From positions 1 through 37,826 of IMG/VR virus record IMGVR_UViG_3300042938_002633: DNA of 37,826 bases. One strand, 5' to 3'. Source of the stretch: a virus. Shown piece after piece: positions 1-7,767 of this stretch. Below the pieces are notes generated by a model. The model made no database searches. It saw nothing but the letters and a program-made list of their open reading frames with translations, and was not told the DNA's origin. Position 1 is the first letter of the stretch; every line of letters begins with the position of its first letter. The translations under genes were made by a program, and so were the position numbers.

Positions 1-158
1 GGTGTAAGTCCACCATCCAAATTACCACTCAGAGCAATATTAATGCCAGGAACTGGTGTGTGGATCATATCCTTTTTATTAAAGATCTTTGAATCCGTAA
101 GTGTGGAAGTAAAATCAACTGTGCTATTTTTAATAAGACGAGAACGTAAATCGTTCAT
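1..158 (-). CDS. uvsX: UvsX-like RecA-family recombinase, N-terminal part
   Basis: Only the first 52 codons are inside the window; the gene runs off the left edge. It reads MNDLRSRLIKNST followed by NIALSGNLDGGLT, matching the start of T4 UvsX in register (MSDLKSRLIKAST, NIALSGEITGG); the Walker A loop would follow just outside. UvsX is the phage strand-exchange ATPase that works with the phage polymerase in recombination-dependent replication. GGAG sits 5 nt before the ATG, and a perfect TTGACA/TATAAT promoter lies upstream in the tail of the next gene. Identification rests on the N-terminus alone. Confidence 0.88.
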   Translation of the reverse strand, partial: MNDLRSRLIKNSTVDFTSTLTDSKIFNKKDMIHTPVPGINIALSGNLDGGLT

Positions 159-186
159 AATTTCTCCAATATATCTGCAATAATGA

Positions 187-215
187 ATTATATATTAGTC
201 AATGTCAACTGTCAA
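187..215 (-). promoter_or_regulatory. Consensus sigma70-like promoter for uvsX
   Basis: On the minus strand TTGACA (210-215) and TATAAT (187-192) are separated by 17 nt, both exact consensus. The -35 lies at the end of the preceding gene. A second TTGACA in the spacer could compete. Confidence 0.8.
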
Positions 216-513
216 CCAAAACATTGATCTTTCCAATAAACTCATCAATTTTCTTGATTCTATCTTTACCATTCCATTTAATAATATCCTTTTCAGGATT
301 TTGCTTTAAATTTTTTAAGAATGGTAAAATCATAGCCCTAAGCTTTTCGAGCTTTTCGGTTGCGGTATCAATTTCAGCTGTAAGTTCAGTAGAATCTGCA
401 AATGAGAATCCAAAGTCATGCTCTTGCATTTTTATTTCCTTATATTCACAATTTGGTTCACATTCACGATATAATCCACATGGGCATCCAGCGCCATAAT
501 CGTACTTAGCCAA
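205..513 (-). CDS. Small conserved phage protein next to uvsX
   Basis: This 102-residue protein starts with a cysteine-rich stretch (CPCGLYRECEPNC) that could bind metal, has a Glu/Lys-rich middle likely to be helical, and ends with KWNGKDRIKKIDEF. The C-terminal block recalls small proteins of unknown role beside uvsX/gp43 in other T4-like phages (recognised from memory). It overlaps the end of the polymerase gene by 8 nt, so it is probably translationally coupled and belongs to a gp43-orf-uvsX replication block. Function unknown. Confidence 0.75.
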   Translation of the reverse strand: MAKYDYGAGCPCGLYRECEPNCEYKEIKMQEHDFGFSFADSTELTAEIDTATEKLEKLRAMILPFLKNLKQNPEKDIIKWNGKDRIKKIDEFIGKINVLVDS

Positions 514-3016
514 AGAACGACTCCAATGTGCTACGCTTTTCTACATCCCAACCAATAATTTCTACAATGCCCTTGATTGGTTCTAGAAAAGACTTGTTAA
601 ACTGAGAATCATAGTCAATATATTTTGTGAAATCAAGTTCCTCAGGTAGTTCATCAGGAACAGAAATAACGTGCTCCATAAGTGGATTTGGTAATTTCAG
701 ATAGGCAAACTTGATTTTGTCACCATCACCAATGAGTTGATATTTCTTATCAAGCTCACGTTTTTTAATCAAGTTATTATAAAGTAGAGCACCCTTTACA
801 TGAATTGGAGTGCCTTTAGAATAGATAGTATTACGATCATGATACTTTTCCATCCCATTCATACCACGTGGAAATGCAACATCCTCAAATGGAAGTTTCA
901 TGAAATCATTCCTAAACCTATCAATGAATTGATGTAGAGTTTCCTCATCATTATTCATAATAATACTGAGACACTTTTTAATGTGTGCTCGGCATACTTT
1001 AGGAGTAGAGGATCGAACGGCTTCAATACCTTGAATTTTAAGTTGTGGTTCAGTAAATTGAACACCCTCAATATTCCAGGCATTTAGAATGTACATCTTT
1101 GCTGCTTTCCAGATACCCTTATCAGCAATTGTTTCACGCTTCATAAACATCTTTTTATCATAGGAATGCATGTAATCTGCTAAATCATCAAAAGATTTTT
1201 TAATTACATTTTGAATCTTTGTATTGCAAAACTTATCTAACACTTCTACAATTTTTAGAGGATCGGCGACCCCTAGAATATTTACTAGTGGTTCCATATT
1301 AATATAGAGTGAGTCTGTGTCGGATGCAATCACATAATCAACTGCTTTGGTTTTAAGAACGGTGTTAAGATATTCATTGATATATCGTTCAACCCACTGA
1401 ATAGCAAGCTGACCAGAGGAAGTGATAGCCTCTGCCATATCAAAATCGAACCAACGGAAATATTGATTTGATAGAGCACCATAGAAACTGTTCAATTGGA
1501 TCTTTTTTGCAAGCTGTAGATTATGATATCTAGCAACTTCATTAGTAGTCATTTTTCGTTCCAGAGAGTCTAGAGCAGTAGTCTCTAGTTTCTTTTTGGC
1601 TTCAAGCATTTTGTCTTTATACTTGGCACGATCATTAAACATCTTTTCCATAAGTGCTGGTGCAAAACCCTGCTTTTGCTTGGTAAATTTTACACCATTT
1701 GCCGCATATGAATATCCATGATCTTCTACAACTGCATGACCACTAATTAAGGAATTAAGAACAGGCCAATATTGTTCACGCCCAACCTTAGTCTCTGGTG
1801 AGATATTATAGTGCATGATAAGATGTGGGTAAAGTGAAGTCAAGTCAAAAGAAACCACCCAACGATACATACCAGGCTTAATTTCCTTAACGTGACCACC
1901 CATAAGTTGCACATCATTTGTTTTTTTACTAAACTGAGGAACAACAATACACCGATCCATAAGATAATTATGAACAATAATATCCCATGGCTTCACTGTG
2001 GTCATGGTATCAACATAGTTGACTTTAGCATCATATGCAAAAGCCATGACTAATTCAATGAACCCAAGCTTTTCCTCAAAGCGATCAATCAGTGCTGTGT
2101 CCTGAATGTTATAATCAAAGAATAGTTCCGGATTGCGTTGATATAGATCCTCTAGTGATTCATAACCCATGGACTTATAATCCACCTTGCGCTCACCAAG
2201 AACCACTTCAGCAATGTTATCAAGCTTATAGCTTTCCTCATTACCAAATGAAAACTTCTTGTATAATTGAAGATAGTCTAGAACGTTGATGCCGGCAGGA
2301 GTGTAGGTAGTATTTTCCTTACCATGTGAAACAATTTTACGTTCCTCAAGGATTCCCCATGGAGATAGTTTTTTAGCTTGTTCCTTGCCTAGGATATTTG
2401 TAATCCTATTCACAAGGTAGGGAATATCAAAGAACTCAATATTCCATCCAGTAAGAACATCAGGGAGGAATCGACCAGATTGCCAAACATGTAGGAACTT
2501 ATCCAATAGTTCCCACTCATCCTTACAATGAATATAAGTAATTTTATCTGATTTTGGCTTATAAGGCTTCAGACCAAATACGATCATTTCACCACGACGT
2601 GAAATTGTAATAGCAGTTACTTCTTTATCTGCGGTTTCAATATTTGGAAATCCATCATCACTACGTGTTTCAATATCAAGAGAGATGATATTGATTTTGG
2701 ATGAATCATAGTTGATTTCACCACGATAATTATCGTAGATATAGAGATATGGAAAATTGGATAACCCATGGATTTCCATATTATCCACACCATCGTATCG
2801 CTTTAGAAATTCACGGGTATCAGAAATAGAGTCGAACTCTAGTTTTTCGACAGGTTTACCATCTAGAGTTCGAAACTCGGTGCGTGATTCTTTCCTAGCT
2901 GGAATAAAGAGATAGGGTTTGTAATTAACAATTTCCGCAAAGCGGCGCCCATTACGATAGCCACGAACAAATACACGATCACCACGGCTAAAGACATTAG
3001 TATAAAAAACCGACAT
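506..3016 (-). CDS. 43: Family B DNA polymerase, T4 gp43-like
   Basis: This is the replicative DNA polymerase with 3'-5' proofreading. Exonuclease motifs are visible: DIET (residues 114-117), WNIEFFD (191-197) and YNIQDTALI (302-310). Polymerase motif A is DLTSLYP (391-397), motif B includes NSFYG (509-513), and motif C is SDTDS (565-569) with both catalytic Asp. The C-terminal TLESFFG resembles the clamp-binding tail of T4/RB69 polymerase. At 836 residues it is slightly shorter than T4 gp43 (898). The start was chosen at MSVFYTN because GGAG lies 8 nt upstream; a longer frame begins 7 codons earlier without that signal. Motif C has Ser where YGDTDS is usual, as in other T4-like enzymes. Confidence 0.97.
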   Translation of the reverse strand: MSVFYTNVFSRGDRVFVRGYRNGRRFAEIVNYKPYLFIPARKESRTEFRTLDGKPVEKLEFDSISDTREFLKRYDGVDNMEIHGLSNFPYLYIYDNYRGEINYDSSKINIISLDIETRSDDGFPNIETADKEVTAITISRRGEMIVFGLKPYKPKSDKITYIHCKDEWELLDKFLHVWQSGRFLPDVLTGWNIEFFDIPYLVNRITNILGKEQAKKLSPWGILEERKIVSHGKENTTYTPAGINVLDYLQLYKKFSFGNEESYKLDNIAEVVLGERKVDYKSMGYESLEDLYQRNPELFFDYNIQDTALIDRFEEKLGFIELVMAFAYDAKVNYVDTMTTVKPWDIIVHNYLMDRCIVVPQFSKKTNDVQLMGGHVKEIKPGMYRWVVSFDLTSLYPHLIMHYNISPETKVGREQYWPVLNSLISGHAVVEDHGYSYAANGVKFTKQKQGFAPALMEKMFNDRAKYKDKMLEAKKKLETTALDSLERKMTTNEVARYHNLQLAKKIQLNSFYGALSNQYFRWFDFDMAEAITSSGQLAIQWVERYINEYLNTVLKTKAVDYVIASDTDSLYINMEPLVNILGVADPLKIVEVLDKFCNTKIQNVIKKSFDDLADYMHSYDKKMFMKRETIADKGIWKAAKMYILNAWNIEGVQFTEPQLKIQGIEAVRSSTPKVCRAHIKKCLSIIMNNDEETLHQFIDRFRNDFMKLPFEDVAFPRGMNGMEKYHDRNTIYSKGTPIHVKGALLYNNLIKKRELDKKYQLIGDGDKIKFAYLKLPNPLMEHVISVPDELPEELDFTKYIDYDSQFNKSFLEPIKGIVEIIGWDVEKRSTLESFFG

Positions 3017-3042
3017 ATGCTTCTCCAGGAATACCAAGAGTA

Positions 3043-3071
3043 ATATTATTACACCCTATCCCAAATGTCAA
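3043..3071 (-). promoter_or_regulatory. Promoter for the DNA polymerase gene
   Basis: TTGACA (3066-3071) and TAATAT (3043-3048) with a 17 nt spacer on the minus strand. The TGA stop of the endolysin gene is embedded in the -35 box. Confidence 0.65.
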
Positions 3072-3679
3072 CCCAAAAGAGTCATACCATAATGGAAAAG
3101 ATGTTCTCTTTCAGCTAGACCAATAGTACCACCATTAATCTTTTTAGTGACGGTAAGTACATCTGAATTATCTGCCCATTGGTTAAGATTATTTTTATTC
3201 CAATACCAGCCAGCCGACATGGTAGCACCTTCGGGTGTGGAAAGATATTCAACCGCTTCATCAATACTCATACCCATATCTGAAGCAAAAGAAGCATAGT
3301 TATTGCGACCAGTGAGCTGAATCAAACCACGCCCACGATACTTATAACCATCACCAGATGCTTCATTGCCATTGCCCATTCTACTAGCGTAGACTCTATT
3401 AGCAATCTTTTCTGGATTATGAGCATAGGTTGAGGTATTTACATCTTTAAAATATTTTGGAAATACAACCGCTAATCTTTCAGCCCTATAGTTTAAATTC
3501 TCTTGAATAACACTAAGACCACCTGATTCATGCCCAACTTGAGCAAGAAACATTGCAATTCTTTCTGTTGTGTTGATTTCAAATTTACCACATACTTCAT
3601 TCAGTGGATCAACATATGTTTCTAGAACTAATGCCTTGGTTCTCGGAAACATTCCTTGTAGCAATTCTAATGTAATCAT
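3068..3679 (-). CDS. GH19-type endolysin
   Basis: A 203-residue glycoside hydrolase family 19 (chitinase-like) lysozyme that cuts peptidoglycan at lysis. HESGG (50-54) provides the probable catalytic Glu51, with Glu60 a second candidate; YRGRGLIQLTGRNNY in the middle is the family's core signature. No signal peptide is visible, so export should need a holin, not identified nearby. A spanin pair lies 1.1 kb away on the opposite strand. GGAG is placed before the ATG, and a terminator-like hairpin precedes the gene. Confidence 0.92.
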   Translation of the reverse strand: MITLELLQGMFPRTKALVLETYVDPLNEVCGKFEINTTERIAMFLAQVGHESGGLSVIQENLNYRAERLAVVFPKYFKDVNTSTYAHNPEKIANRVYASRMGNGNEASGDGYKYRGRGLIQLTGRNNYASFASDMGMSIDEAVEYLSTPEGATMSAGWYWNKNNLNQWADNSDVLTVTKKINGGTIGLAEREHLFHYGMTLLG

Positions 3680-3690
3680 TATTTTCTCCT

Positions 3691-3717
3691 AAAAAATAAA
3701 GGGGCAATAAATGCCCC
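3691..3717 (-). terminator. Rho-independent terminator
   Basis: On the minus strand GGGGCA-TTTAT-TGCCCC is followed by TTTATTTTTT. It ends the DUF1127/43-aa transcript just before the endolysin ribosome binding site. Confidence 0.75.
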
Positions 3718-3722
3718 AGTAT

Positions 3723-3854
3723 TTAGATGTTATGTGGTGTTTGTTTAGACTCTAGTTCACGTCTAATTGCTTTAGCTTCTCTATTATCTACTGTTGGCTT
3801 AACATTTAAAGATTCAGTGTAAATTGTAAATAATTCGAATAGTTTATAAATCAT
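3723..3854 (-). CDS. Small hypothetical protein downstream of DUF1127
   Basis: Forty-three residues beginning MIYKLFELFTIY, charged in the C-terminal half. The start was chosen because AAGGAAGG lies about 8 nt upstream, inside the end of the DUF1127 gene whose stop is 1 nt away; a longer frame exists but lacks this signal. Function unknown; probably translationally coupled to DUF1127. Confidence 0.6.
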   Translation of the reverse strand: MIYKLFELFTIYTESLNVKPTVDNREAKAIRRELESKQTPHNI

Positions 3855-3855
3855 G

Positions 3856-4032
3856 TTAACCTTCCTTAGCTTTGTAATATGCCCTAATTGCAAAATAGTC
3901 AATTTGGCATCTAGATATACCAATATCTGCTAAACTTCTGTTTGATAAGCGACCCAGGTCATTATGGACACTGTAATACGCATTAATAGCACGGAGTCGC
4001 CTAACAAGGCGACCCCAAATATTTTTAATCAT
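3856..4032 (-). CDS. DUF1127 family small protein
   Basis: A 58-residue protein with an N-terminal basic segment (RLVRRLRAI) followed by LGRLSNRSLADIGISR, which matches the DUF1127 core (LxxLsdreLaDIGlsR). DUF1127 proteins are typical of Alphaproteobacteria such as rhizobia; members have been tied to RNA binding and phosphate or carbon physiology. Presence in a phage points to an alphaproteobacterial host and suggests capture of a host regulator. It lies between Hsp20 and the 43-residue gene, same strand. Assignment rests on visible motif similarity. Confidence 0.85.
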   Translation of the reverse strand: MIKNIWGRLVRRLRAINAYYSVHNDLGRLSNRSLADIGISRCQIDYFAIRAYYKAKEG

Positions 4033-4041
4033 TTTTTTCTC

Positions 4042-4515
4042 TTATTCTTTTGTTTTTTGCTCGGTTTTTTCAACCACTTCAATATTTTTTACATTTGGTT
4101 TTTGTGTTATGGTATCTAGCCAGACACGAAGCATGCCATTAATAAGTTCAGCATTTTGAATCTCAACATTATCAGCTAGAGTGAATGCACGAGCAAAATT
4201 ACGTGCAGCAATGCCTTGGTATAGATATTGCGTTCCCTCTTTATCTTTTGTGTTTAAAGAAGTGTTACCCTTAATTAAGAGTTTATTATCTTCTAAAGTA
4301 ATCTCAAGATCCTGTTTGCCAAATCCAGCAACAGCCATCTCGATGACATACTTATTGTCTTGAATCTTTTTGATATTGTAAGGTGGGAAATTAGACATTG
4401 CTGTATTGGCGACAAATGCCGCACCATCCACCATTTTTTTCATCATAGTATCAACGCCTACAAAATAGCGGTCAATATTAGATGTGTCGAAATTATAAGT
4501 TTTCCATAAGGTCAT
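4042..4515 (-). CDS. Hsp20/IbpA-type small heat shock protein
   Basis: A 157-residue small heat shock protein with the alpha-crystallin domain: FPPYNIKKIQDNKYVIEMAV at its start, GFGKQDLEITLEDNKLLIKG in the middle, and an AARNFARAFTLAD block typical of bacterial IbpA. These are ATP-independent holdases. A degenerate C-terminal IxI-like segment (VKNIEVV) may aid oligomerisation. AGGAGGT is ideally placed before the ATG, and a promoter with an overlapping TATAAATA sequence lies about 60 nt upstream. Small Hsps occur in many T4-like phages of photosynthetic and soil bacteria. Confidence 0.93.
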   Translation of the reverse strand: MTLWKTYNFDTSNIDRYFVGVDTMMKKMVDGAAFVANTAMSNFPPYNIKKIQDNKYVIEMAVAGFGKQDLEITLEDNKLLIKGNTSLNTKDKEGTQYLYQGIAARNFARAFTLADNVEIQNAELINGMLRVWLDTITQKPNVKNIEVVEKTEQKTKE

Positions 4516-4575
4516 GTGATACCTCCTAAAAGCAAGGTTATTGATATTTGGATCCCATAAGGCAATCCAAGATTA

Positions 4576-4603
4576 TTTATACACCACAATCAACATTTGT
4601 CAA
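4576..4603 (-). promoter_or_regulatory. Promoter for hsp20
   Basis: TTGACA (4598-4603), 16 nt spacer, TATAAA (4576-4581) on the minus strand. The -10 is part of TATAAATA, identical to the T4 late promoter core, so early or late use cannot be separated by eye. Confidence 0.6.
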
Positions 4604-4606
4604 CAA

Positions 4607-4798
4607 TTAGTGAAAAGTATTTTCACTTTTTTCTTTTGTTGTTATATAAACACTATTTTCTTCAGGATCATAAATATAGATCGGTGTTAATCCAGCTTCT
4701 TTGAATAGTTCACCAATGCTCAACAAATGGGCATATGAGCTTCCATACTCAAATTCTTCAGATGCTAACTTTACAAAATCTTCTTCTAAAATATACAT
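4607..4798 (-). CDS. Small acidic hypothetical protein
   Basis: Sixty-three residues, rich in Glu, no recognised motif. AGGA precedes the ATG by 8 nt. Its ribosome binding site is the reverse half of the palindrome TTCCTAAGGAA that also serves the spanin gene on the other strand, so its promoter must lie inside the spanin gene. Confidence 0.6.
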   Translation of the reverse strand: MYILEEDFVKLASEEFEYGSSYAHLLSIGELFKEAGLTPIYIYDPEENSVYITTKEKSENTFH

Positions 4799-4820
4799 TT
4801 AAGTTCCTAAGGAAAAAAAT

Positions 4821-5198
4821 ATGCTAGGGATATTCAGCGGAAGCAAAATAGTAATATATGTTTTTATAGCAATTACTCTAATTGGATCAGGTTGTGGTAT
4901 TTATTATGCTTGGAAAAGAGATATAGAGCGCCAAGCACTAATGGATTTTAATCAAAAACAAATGGAGCAATCACTTAAAGATCAACAAGACTTCTTGGAA
5001 AAACAAGAAAAAATATCAAAAGTACAACAAGAAGCAGCACGGGATCTTTTAGAAGAAAATCAAAAAATATCAAGAAAACTTGAATCAGTGTCCACTTATC
5101 TAGGATCAACTGATGCTAAAAGAAATGATAGACCTGCTTCTGATATTCTTAAAAATACAGTTGAGGGACTTGCAAAGTCTTTGGAGAAGAATAAATGA
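4821..5198 (+). CDS. i-spanin (Rz-like inner-membrane lysis protein)
   Basis: A 125-residue protein with one N-terminal transmembrane helix (about residues 9-28), then a long Gln/Lys/Glu-rich periplasmic coiled coil. This is the architecture of phage inner-membrane spanins, which join an outer-membrane lipoprotein to fuse the membranes in the last step of lysis. Its stop overlaps the next gene by ATGA. The call comes from topology and gene pairing, since spanins diverge too fast for sequence matches. Confidence 0.82.
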   Translation: MLGIFSGSKIVIYVFIAITLIGSGCGIYYAWKRDIERQALMDFNQKQMEQSLKDQQDFLEKQEKISKVQQEAARDLLEENQKISRKLESVSTYLGSTDAKRNDRPASDILKNTVEGLAKSLEKNK

Positions 5199-5485
5199 GA
5201 ATCCTATTAGCTGCTATTGTTATATTTTTATCTGGTTGTGCTTCTGAACCACAACAGTTCATTACTAAACAAAAACAACTAGTTGTATTACCAGATGAAA
5301 AAATGTATAGATGCCCAACAATAGCATTATTTCCAAATTCACAAACACTCACAGATATTCAAGTAGCAAAGCTTTTAATTCAACTACACACCAATAATTT
5401 AGAATGTAAAAATAGCTTAACGGCCGTCAAAGCTTTCCTTGAGAAAGCCAAGACGACCGCTGAAGCTAATGAAGAGTTGGATTAA
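5195..5485 (+). CDS. o-spanin (Rz1-like outer-membrane lipoprotein)
   Basis: A 96-residue lipoprotein with signal peptide MRILLAAIVIFLSGC; the lipobox LSGC gives Cys15 as the lipidated residue after signal peptidase II cleavage. The mature part is short and polar with two further Cys. It starts inside the last codons of the i-spanin gene (ATGA overlap), the usual order for separate but overlapping spanins. It ends 4 nt into a convergent gene. Confidence 0.82.
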   Translation: MRILLAAIVIFLSGCASEPQQFITKQKQLVVLPDEKMYRCPTIALFPNSQTLTDIQVAKLLIQLHTNNLECKNSLTAVKAFLEKAKTTAEANEELD

Positions 5486-5595
5486 GCAGCATTCTTCCAG
5501 GAACCCACAGTAACCCAACGCCAACCAGAATAATAACCTAGAAGCCAAGTGTGAGTTGTAATATCATAGCGAGTAATCATCTTCACGTTAGACAT
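5482..5595 (-). CDS. 37-residue hypothetical protein
   Basis: A short frame starting MSNVKMITRYDI and rich in Trp/Tyr (GYYSGWRWVTVGSW). GAGGAG is 9 nt before the ATG and the gene begins right after the stop of the upstream 63-residue gene, so the pair is probably coupled. Function unknown; the aromatic-rich sequence may form a small beta sheet. Confidence 0.6.
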   Translation of the reverse strand: MSNVKMITRYDITTHTWLLGYYSGWRWVTVGSWKNAA

Positions 5596-5596
5596 A

Positions 5597-5788
5597 TCAA
5601 TTAATCTCCTCAATTACGGGCTTACCAATTAGATTGACTCGAGTCAGACTACGGATAAAGGTATGGGCCGCATCAAACGACTTAAATTTCATTGAGTTCT
5701 CAACAACATAACCATAGTCTGGTGATGTCGAGTCAGTGATCTTTTGGGTAAAGGTCACTAGAAATTGGTTGTTTTTAGCGGTAGCCAT
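5597..5788 (-). CDS. 63-residue hypothetical protein
   Basis: Begins MATAKNNQFLVTFTQK; no family recognised. It has its own TTGACT/TATAAT promoter and is followed immediately by the 37-residue gene. Confidence 0.65.
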   Translation of the reverse strand: MATAKNNQFLVTFTQKITDSTSPDYGYVVENSMKFKSFDAAHTFIRSLTRVNLIGKPVIEEIN

Positions 5789-5815
5789 TAGATATATCCT
5801 TTTATCCTCAATGAG

Positions 5816-5843
5816 ATTATACCAGACTTTAAGAAAAAGTCAA
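5816..5843 (-). promoter_or_regulatory. Promoter for the 63/37-residue gene pair
   Basis: TTGACT (5838-5843), 16 nt spacer, perfect TATAAT (5816-5821) on the minus strand. Confidence 0.7.
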
Positions 5844-5862
5844 TATTTTATTTAGGAGTTTT

Positions 5863-6375
5863 TTAGAGATTTTTACGCATTTCCTCTAAAATATTATCCA
5901 TAGGCATTGGTACATAATCAATGACCTCTACTGATACATTCTTATAGAGTGGATCAGAAAGAGAATTGCAGTGCACATGCCCATGAACATTCCCAAGTGC
6001 CCACCGCGGTAGCATTGTAGGATGAACCGGAATATGTGTTAGCACCAATGAATCAAACTTCACTGATCCATGAACACGCTTGAAGTGCTTCAAGAAGTCA
6101 GTGGTCTCAAAGATATCATGATTGCCTAAGACCAGTTCCTTCTTGCCGTTCAAGCGATCAACTAGATTTAGATAACGTCGATTGATTACAACATCACCAA
6201 GATGATAAACCTTATCATTTGGTGCCACGATATGATTCCAGCGATTGATCATATCTTCATTCATCACGTCAACATCTTCCCAGTTTGGGCGAACACGTGA
6301 ACCATCCTCATTTAGAAACTTGAGAATGTTAGCATGCCCAAAATGGGTATCACTGATAACAAAAGTTGTGCTCAC
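5863..6375 (-). CDS. Calcineurin-like metallophosphoesterase
   Basis: A 170-residue phosphoesterase with the two-metal motif set: SDTHFGH (DxH), HLGDVV (GDxx), LGNHD (GNHD), LTHIPVHP and VHGHVH (GHxH). Family members hydrolyse phosphomono- or diesters, including cyclic nucleotides and RNA ends; the substrate here is unknown. The start is a GTG (GTG AGC ACA) overlapping the stop of the upstream gene, with GGAG 9 nt before it. Confidence 0.9.
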   Translation of the reverse strand: MSTTFVISDTHFGHANILKFLNEDGSRVRPNWEDVDVMNEDMINRWNHIVAPNDKVYHLGDVVINRRYLNLVDRLNGKKELVLGNHDIFETTDFLKHFKRVHGSVKFDSLVLTHIPVHPTMLPRWALGNVHGHVHCNSLSDPLYKNVSVEVIDYVPMPMDNILEEMRKNL

Positions 6376-6752
6376 GGTCGTCGACTCCTACTTCCCATAG
6401 TTTTAATATCCATTCCATCAGTCACATACACAAGACCACCCTTATTATAAGCAATCTCGGTACGCTTAGCTTTTTCAAGAATCTTACGTTGAACCGCTAC
6501 AGATTCTTTATAGAGATTGCTCATAATGGACCTATCCCGCCCACCATCAACAATTGTGTTTGAAAGTTGAACTTTTTCTGTTTTATAAGAAGGCAAAGTA
6601 GTCTTGGCTTTTGGCTTGTGCTTCAGTTGTTCTGGATGAACACCATTACGCTTAAGCCAAGCCTCATGTTCTGCTTTAGCCTGAAGTTGTTTAGCAGAGG
6701 GTTTAGACTTAGTTGAACCGATATTATTGATATGCGGTTTAAGCAACTGCAT
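6372..6752 (-). CDS. Conserved phage hypothetical protein (basic)
   Basis: A 126-residue Lys/Arg-rich protein beginning MQLLKPHINNIGST, with AEHEAWLKRNGVHPEQL near residues 28-44. Similar proteins occur in T4-like phages (from memory) without known function. It overlaps both neighbours by a few nt, consistent with a coupled operon. Low hydrophobicity and high charge suggest nucleic acid or structural binding, but no domain is recognised. Confidence 0.72.
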   Translation of the reverse strand: MQLLKPHINNIGSTKSKPSAKQLQAKAEHEAWLKRNGVHPEQLKHKPKAKTTLPSYKTEKVQLSNTIVDGGRDRSIMSNLYKESVAVQRKILEKAKRTEIAYNKGGLVYVTDGMDIKTMGSRSRRP

Positions 6753-6921
6753 CTTTTAGTTCCCATATAATGGGAGTTTTAATCCCATGATTAATGAAGG
6801 TTATCGTATGATAAGTATCATCTGCAATTGTTCTTGTCAATGATGTTTTGATTTTAGAATAAACAATGTCATATGCAGAATCCCACAAATCATCTCTAAC
6901 TTCAATATTAGTATACAGCAT
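6739..6921 (-). CDS. Small hypothetical protein, EVRDDLW family
   Basis: Sixty residues from an ATG in a TGATG overlap with the upstream gene. It contains NIEVRDDLWDSAYDIVYS, shared with the gene at 7114-7302 (EVRDDLWNWVYD), so the two are probably local paralogues. Function unknown. Confidence 0.62.
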   Translation of the reverse strand: MLYTNIEVRDDLWDSAYDIVYSKIKTSLTRTIADDTYHTITFINHGIKTPIIWELKDAVA

Positions 6922-7127
6922 CAATCTTGCCAATCACGATGAGCTGGCTTAACACGGCGCATCTTCTTAAGCTTCTTGTGCTTACTTGCGGTAGGTCTGT
7001 GGCTGAAGAACCACGAATCACAATTAAAGCAACAAAAAGTCTTTCCCTTACCCTTATTATGATAGGCTGTGGTACGAGTGATGCTTTGCTTTTCACAATT
7101 ACATTGCATATTATTACCCATGGTCAT
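6921..7127 (-). CDS. Small Cys/His-rich, probable zinc-binding protein
   Basis: Sixty-eight residues with QCNCEK near the N-terminus and FCCFNCDSWF about 25 residues later, giving CxC and CxxC pairs able to hold one zinc, then a basic tail (KHKKLKKMRRVK). This suggests a nucleic-acid-binding zinc ribbon. The start is uncertain (in-frame ATGs at residues 1, 3 and 7). It overlaps both neighbours. Confidence 0.65.
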   Translation of the reverse strand: MTMGNNMQCNCEKQSITRTTAYHNKGKGKTFCCFNCDSWFFSHRPTASKHKKLKKMRRVKPAHRDWQD

Positions 7128-7302
7128 CTAAATTATATAATCCTATTCTAACAAACTCATCATGTGGAAATAATATTCCAAAAAGAATAGAGTCTGTAGC
7201 AGCAAGAACATCTAATGAATATCCATACTCACAAACTTCATTAGTTTTATCATAAACCCAGTTCCACAAATCATCTCTAACTTCATCCCTCACATTATTC
7301 AT
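7114..7302 (-). CDS. Small hypothetical protein, EVRDDLW family
   Basis: Sixty-two residues; the N-terminal MNNVRDEVRDDLWNWVYD resembles the gene two places downstream (6739-6921). Weak ribosome binding site; begins just after the stop of the lipoprotein gene. Function unknown. Confidence 0.6.
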   Translation of the reverse strand: MNNVRDEVRDDLWNWVYDKTNEVCEYGYSLDVLAATDSILFGILFPHDEFVRIGLYNLDDHG

Positions 7303-7305
7303 GAC

Positions 7306-7509
7306 TTAACGATAGTGCCTATAATAGCGGGGACGATAATATGGATTATATGAATTATAGTTATAGTAAGGTTGAGGGATATAAACAGGTCGTGGAACAT
7401 AAATCACGGACGATGACGTATATGGTGCACCATATACGTCATCGACGGGCACAGCGACACACCCAGCAAGAGTGACAGAGATGGTTAGGAGTGATAGAGC
7501 TTTTAGCAT
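7306..7509 (-). CDS. Tyr/Pro-rich small lipoprotein
   Basis: A 67-residue lipoprotein: signal peptide MLKALSLLTISVTLAGC with lipobox LAGC, then a short mature part dominated by Tyr, Pro, Asn and Arg (YNYNSYNPYYRPRYYRHYR). It should be membrane-anchored by lipid; the tail resembles low-complexity segments that contact cell wall or carbohydrate. It has its own promoter. A role at the surface (superinfection exclusion, envelope modification) is speculation. Confidence 0.75.
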   Translation of the reverse strand: MLKALSLLTISVTLAGCVAVPVDDVYGAPYTSSSVIYVPRPVYIPQPYYNYNSYNPYYRPRYYRHYR

Positions 7510-7535
7510 AAGATTATTCCATAGGTTATGGATTA

Positions 7536-7564
7536 TATATACACCAACTTGGAATTAAAGTCAA
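7536..7564 (-). promoter_or_regulatory. Promoter for the lipoprotein gene
   Basis: TTGACT (7559-7564), 17 nt spacer, TATATA (7536-7541) on the minus strand. The TGA stop of the 64-residue gene lies in the -35 box. Confidence 0.65.
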
Positions 7565-7755
7565 CGCATACTATCAATGAGATCAAGAATAGGTTGCTCT
7601 AGAGCATCTACCATTTCACGTACATGGATAAGAATCTCTTCATATCCACAGCTGTGCCCTCGATCATAAGCCATCCAGCTGATTGCATTTCTAAGCTGGT
7701 ACGGAAGGCGCTCAAGGATCTCTGCTTCCTTCTGTTCAAACTCATCTTGAGTCAT
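7561..7755 (-). CDS. 64-residue hypothetical protein
   Basis: Starts MTQDEFEQKEAEILERL, largely helical and acidic, no family recognised. AAGGG precedes the ATG at about 10 nt. Last gene of the leftward cluster that starts at the 8.5 kb control region. Confidence 0.65.
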   Translation of the reverse strand: MTQDEFEQKEAEILERLPYQLRNAISWMAYDRGHSCGYEEILIHVREMVDALEQPILDLIDSMR

Positions 7756-7767
7756 TCTTAGTCACCC

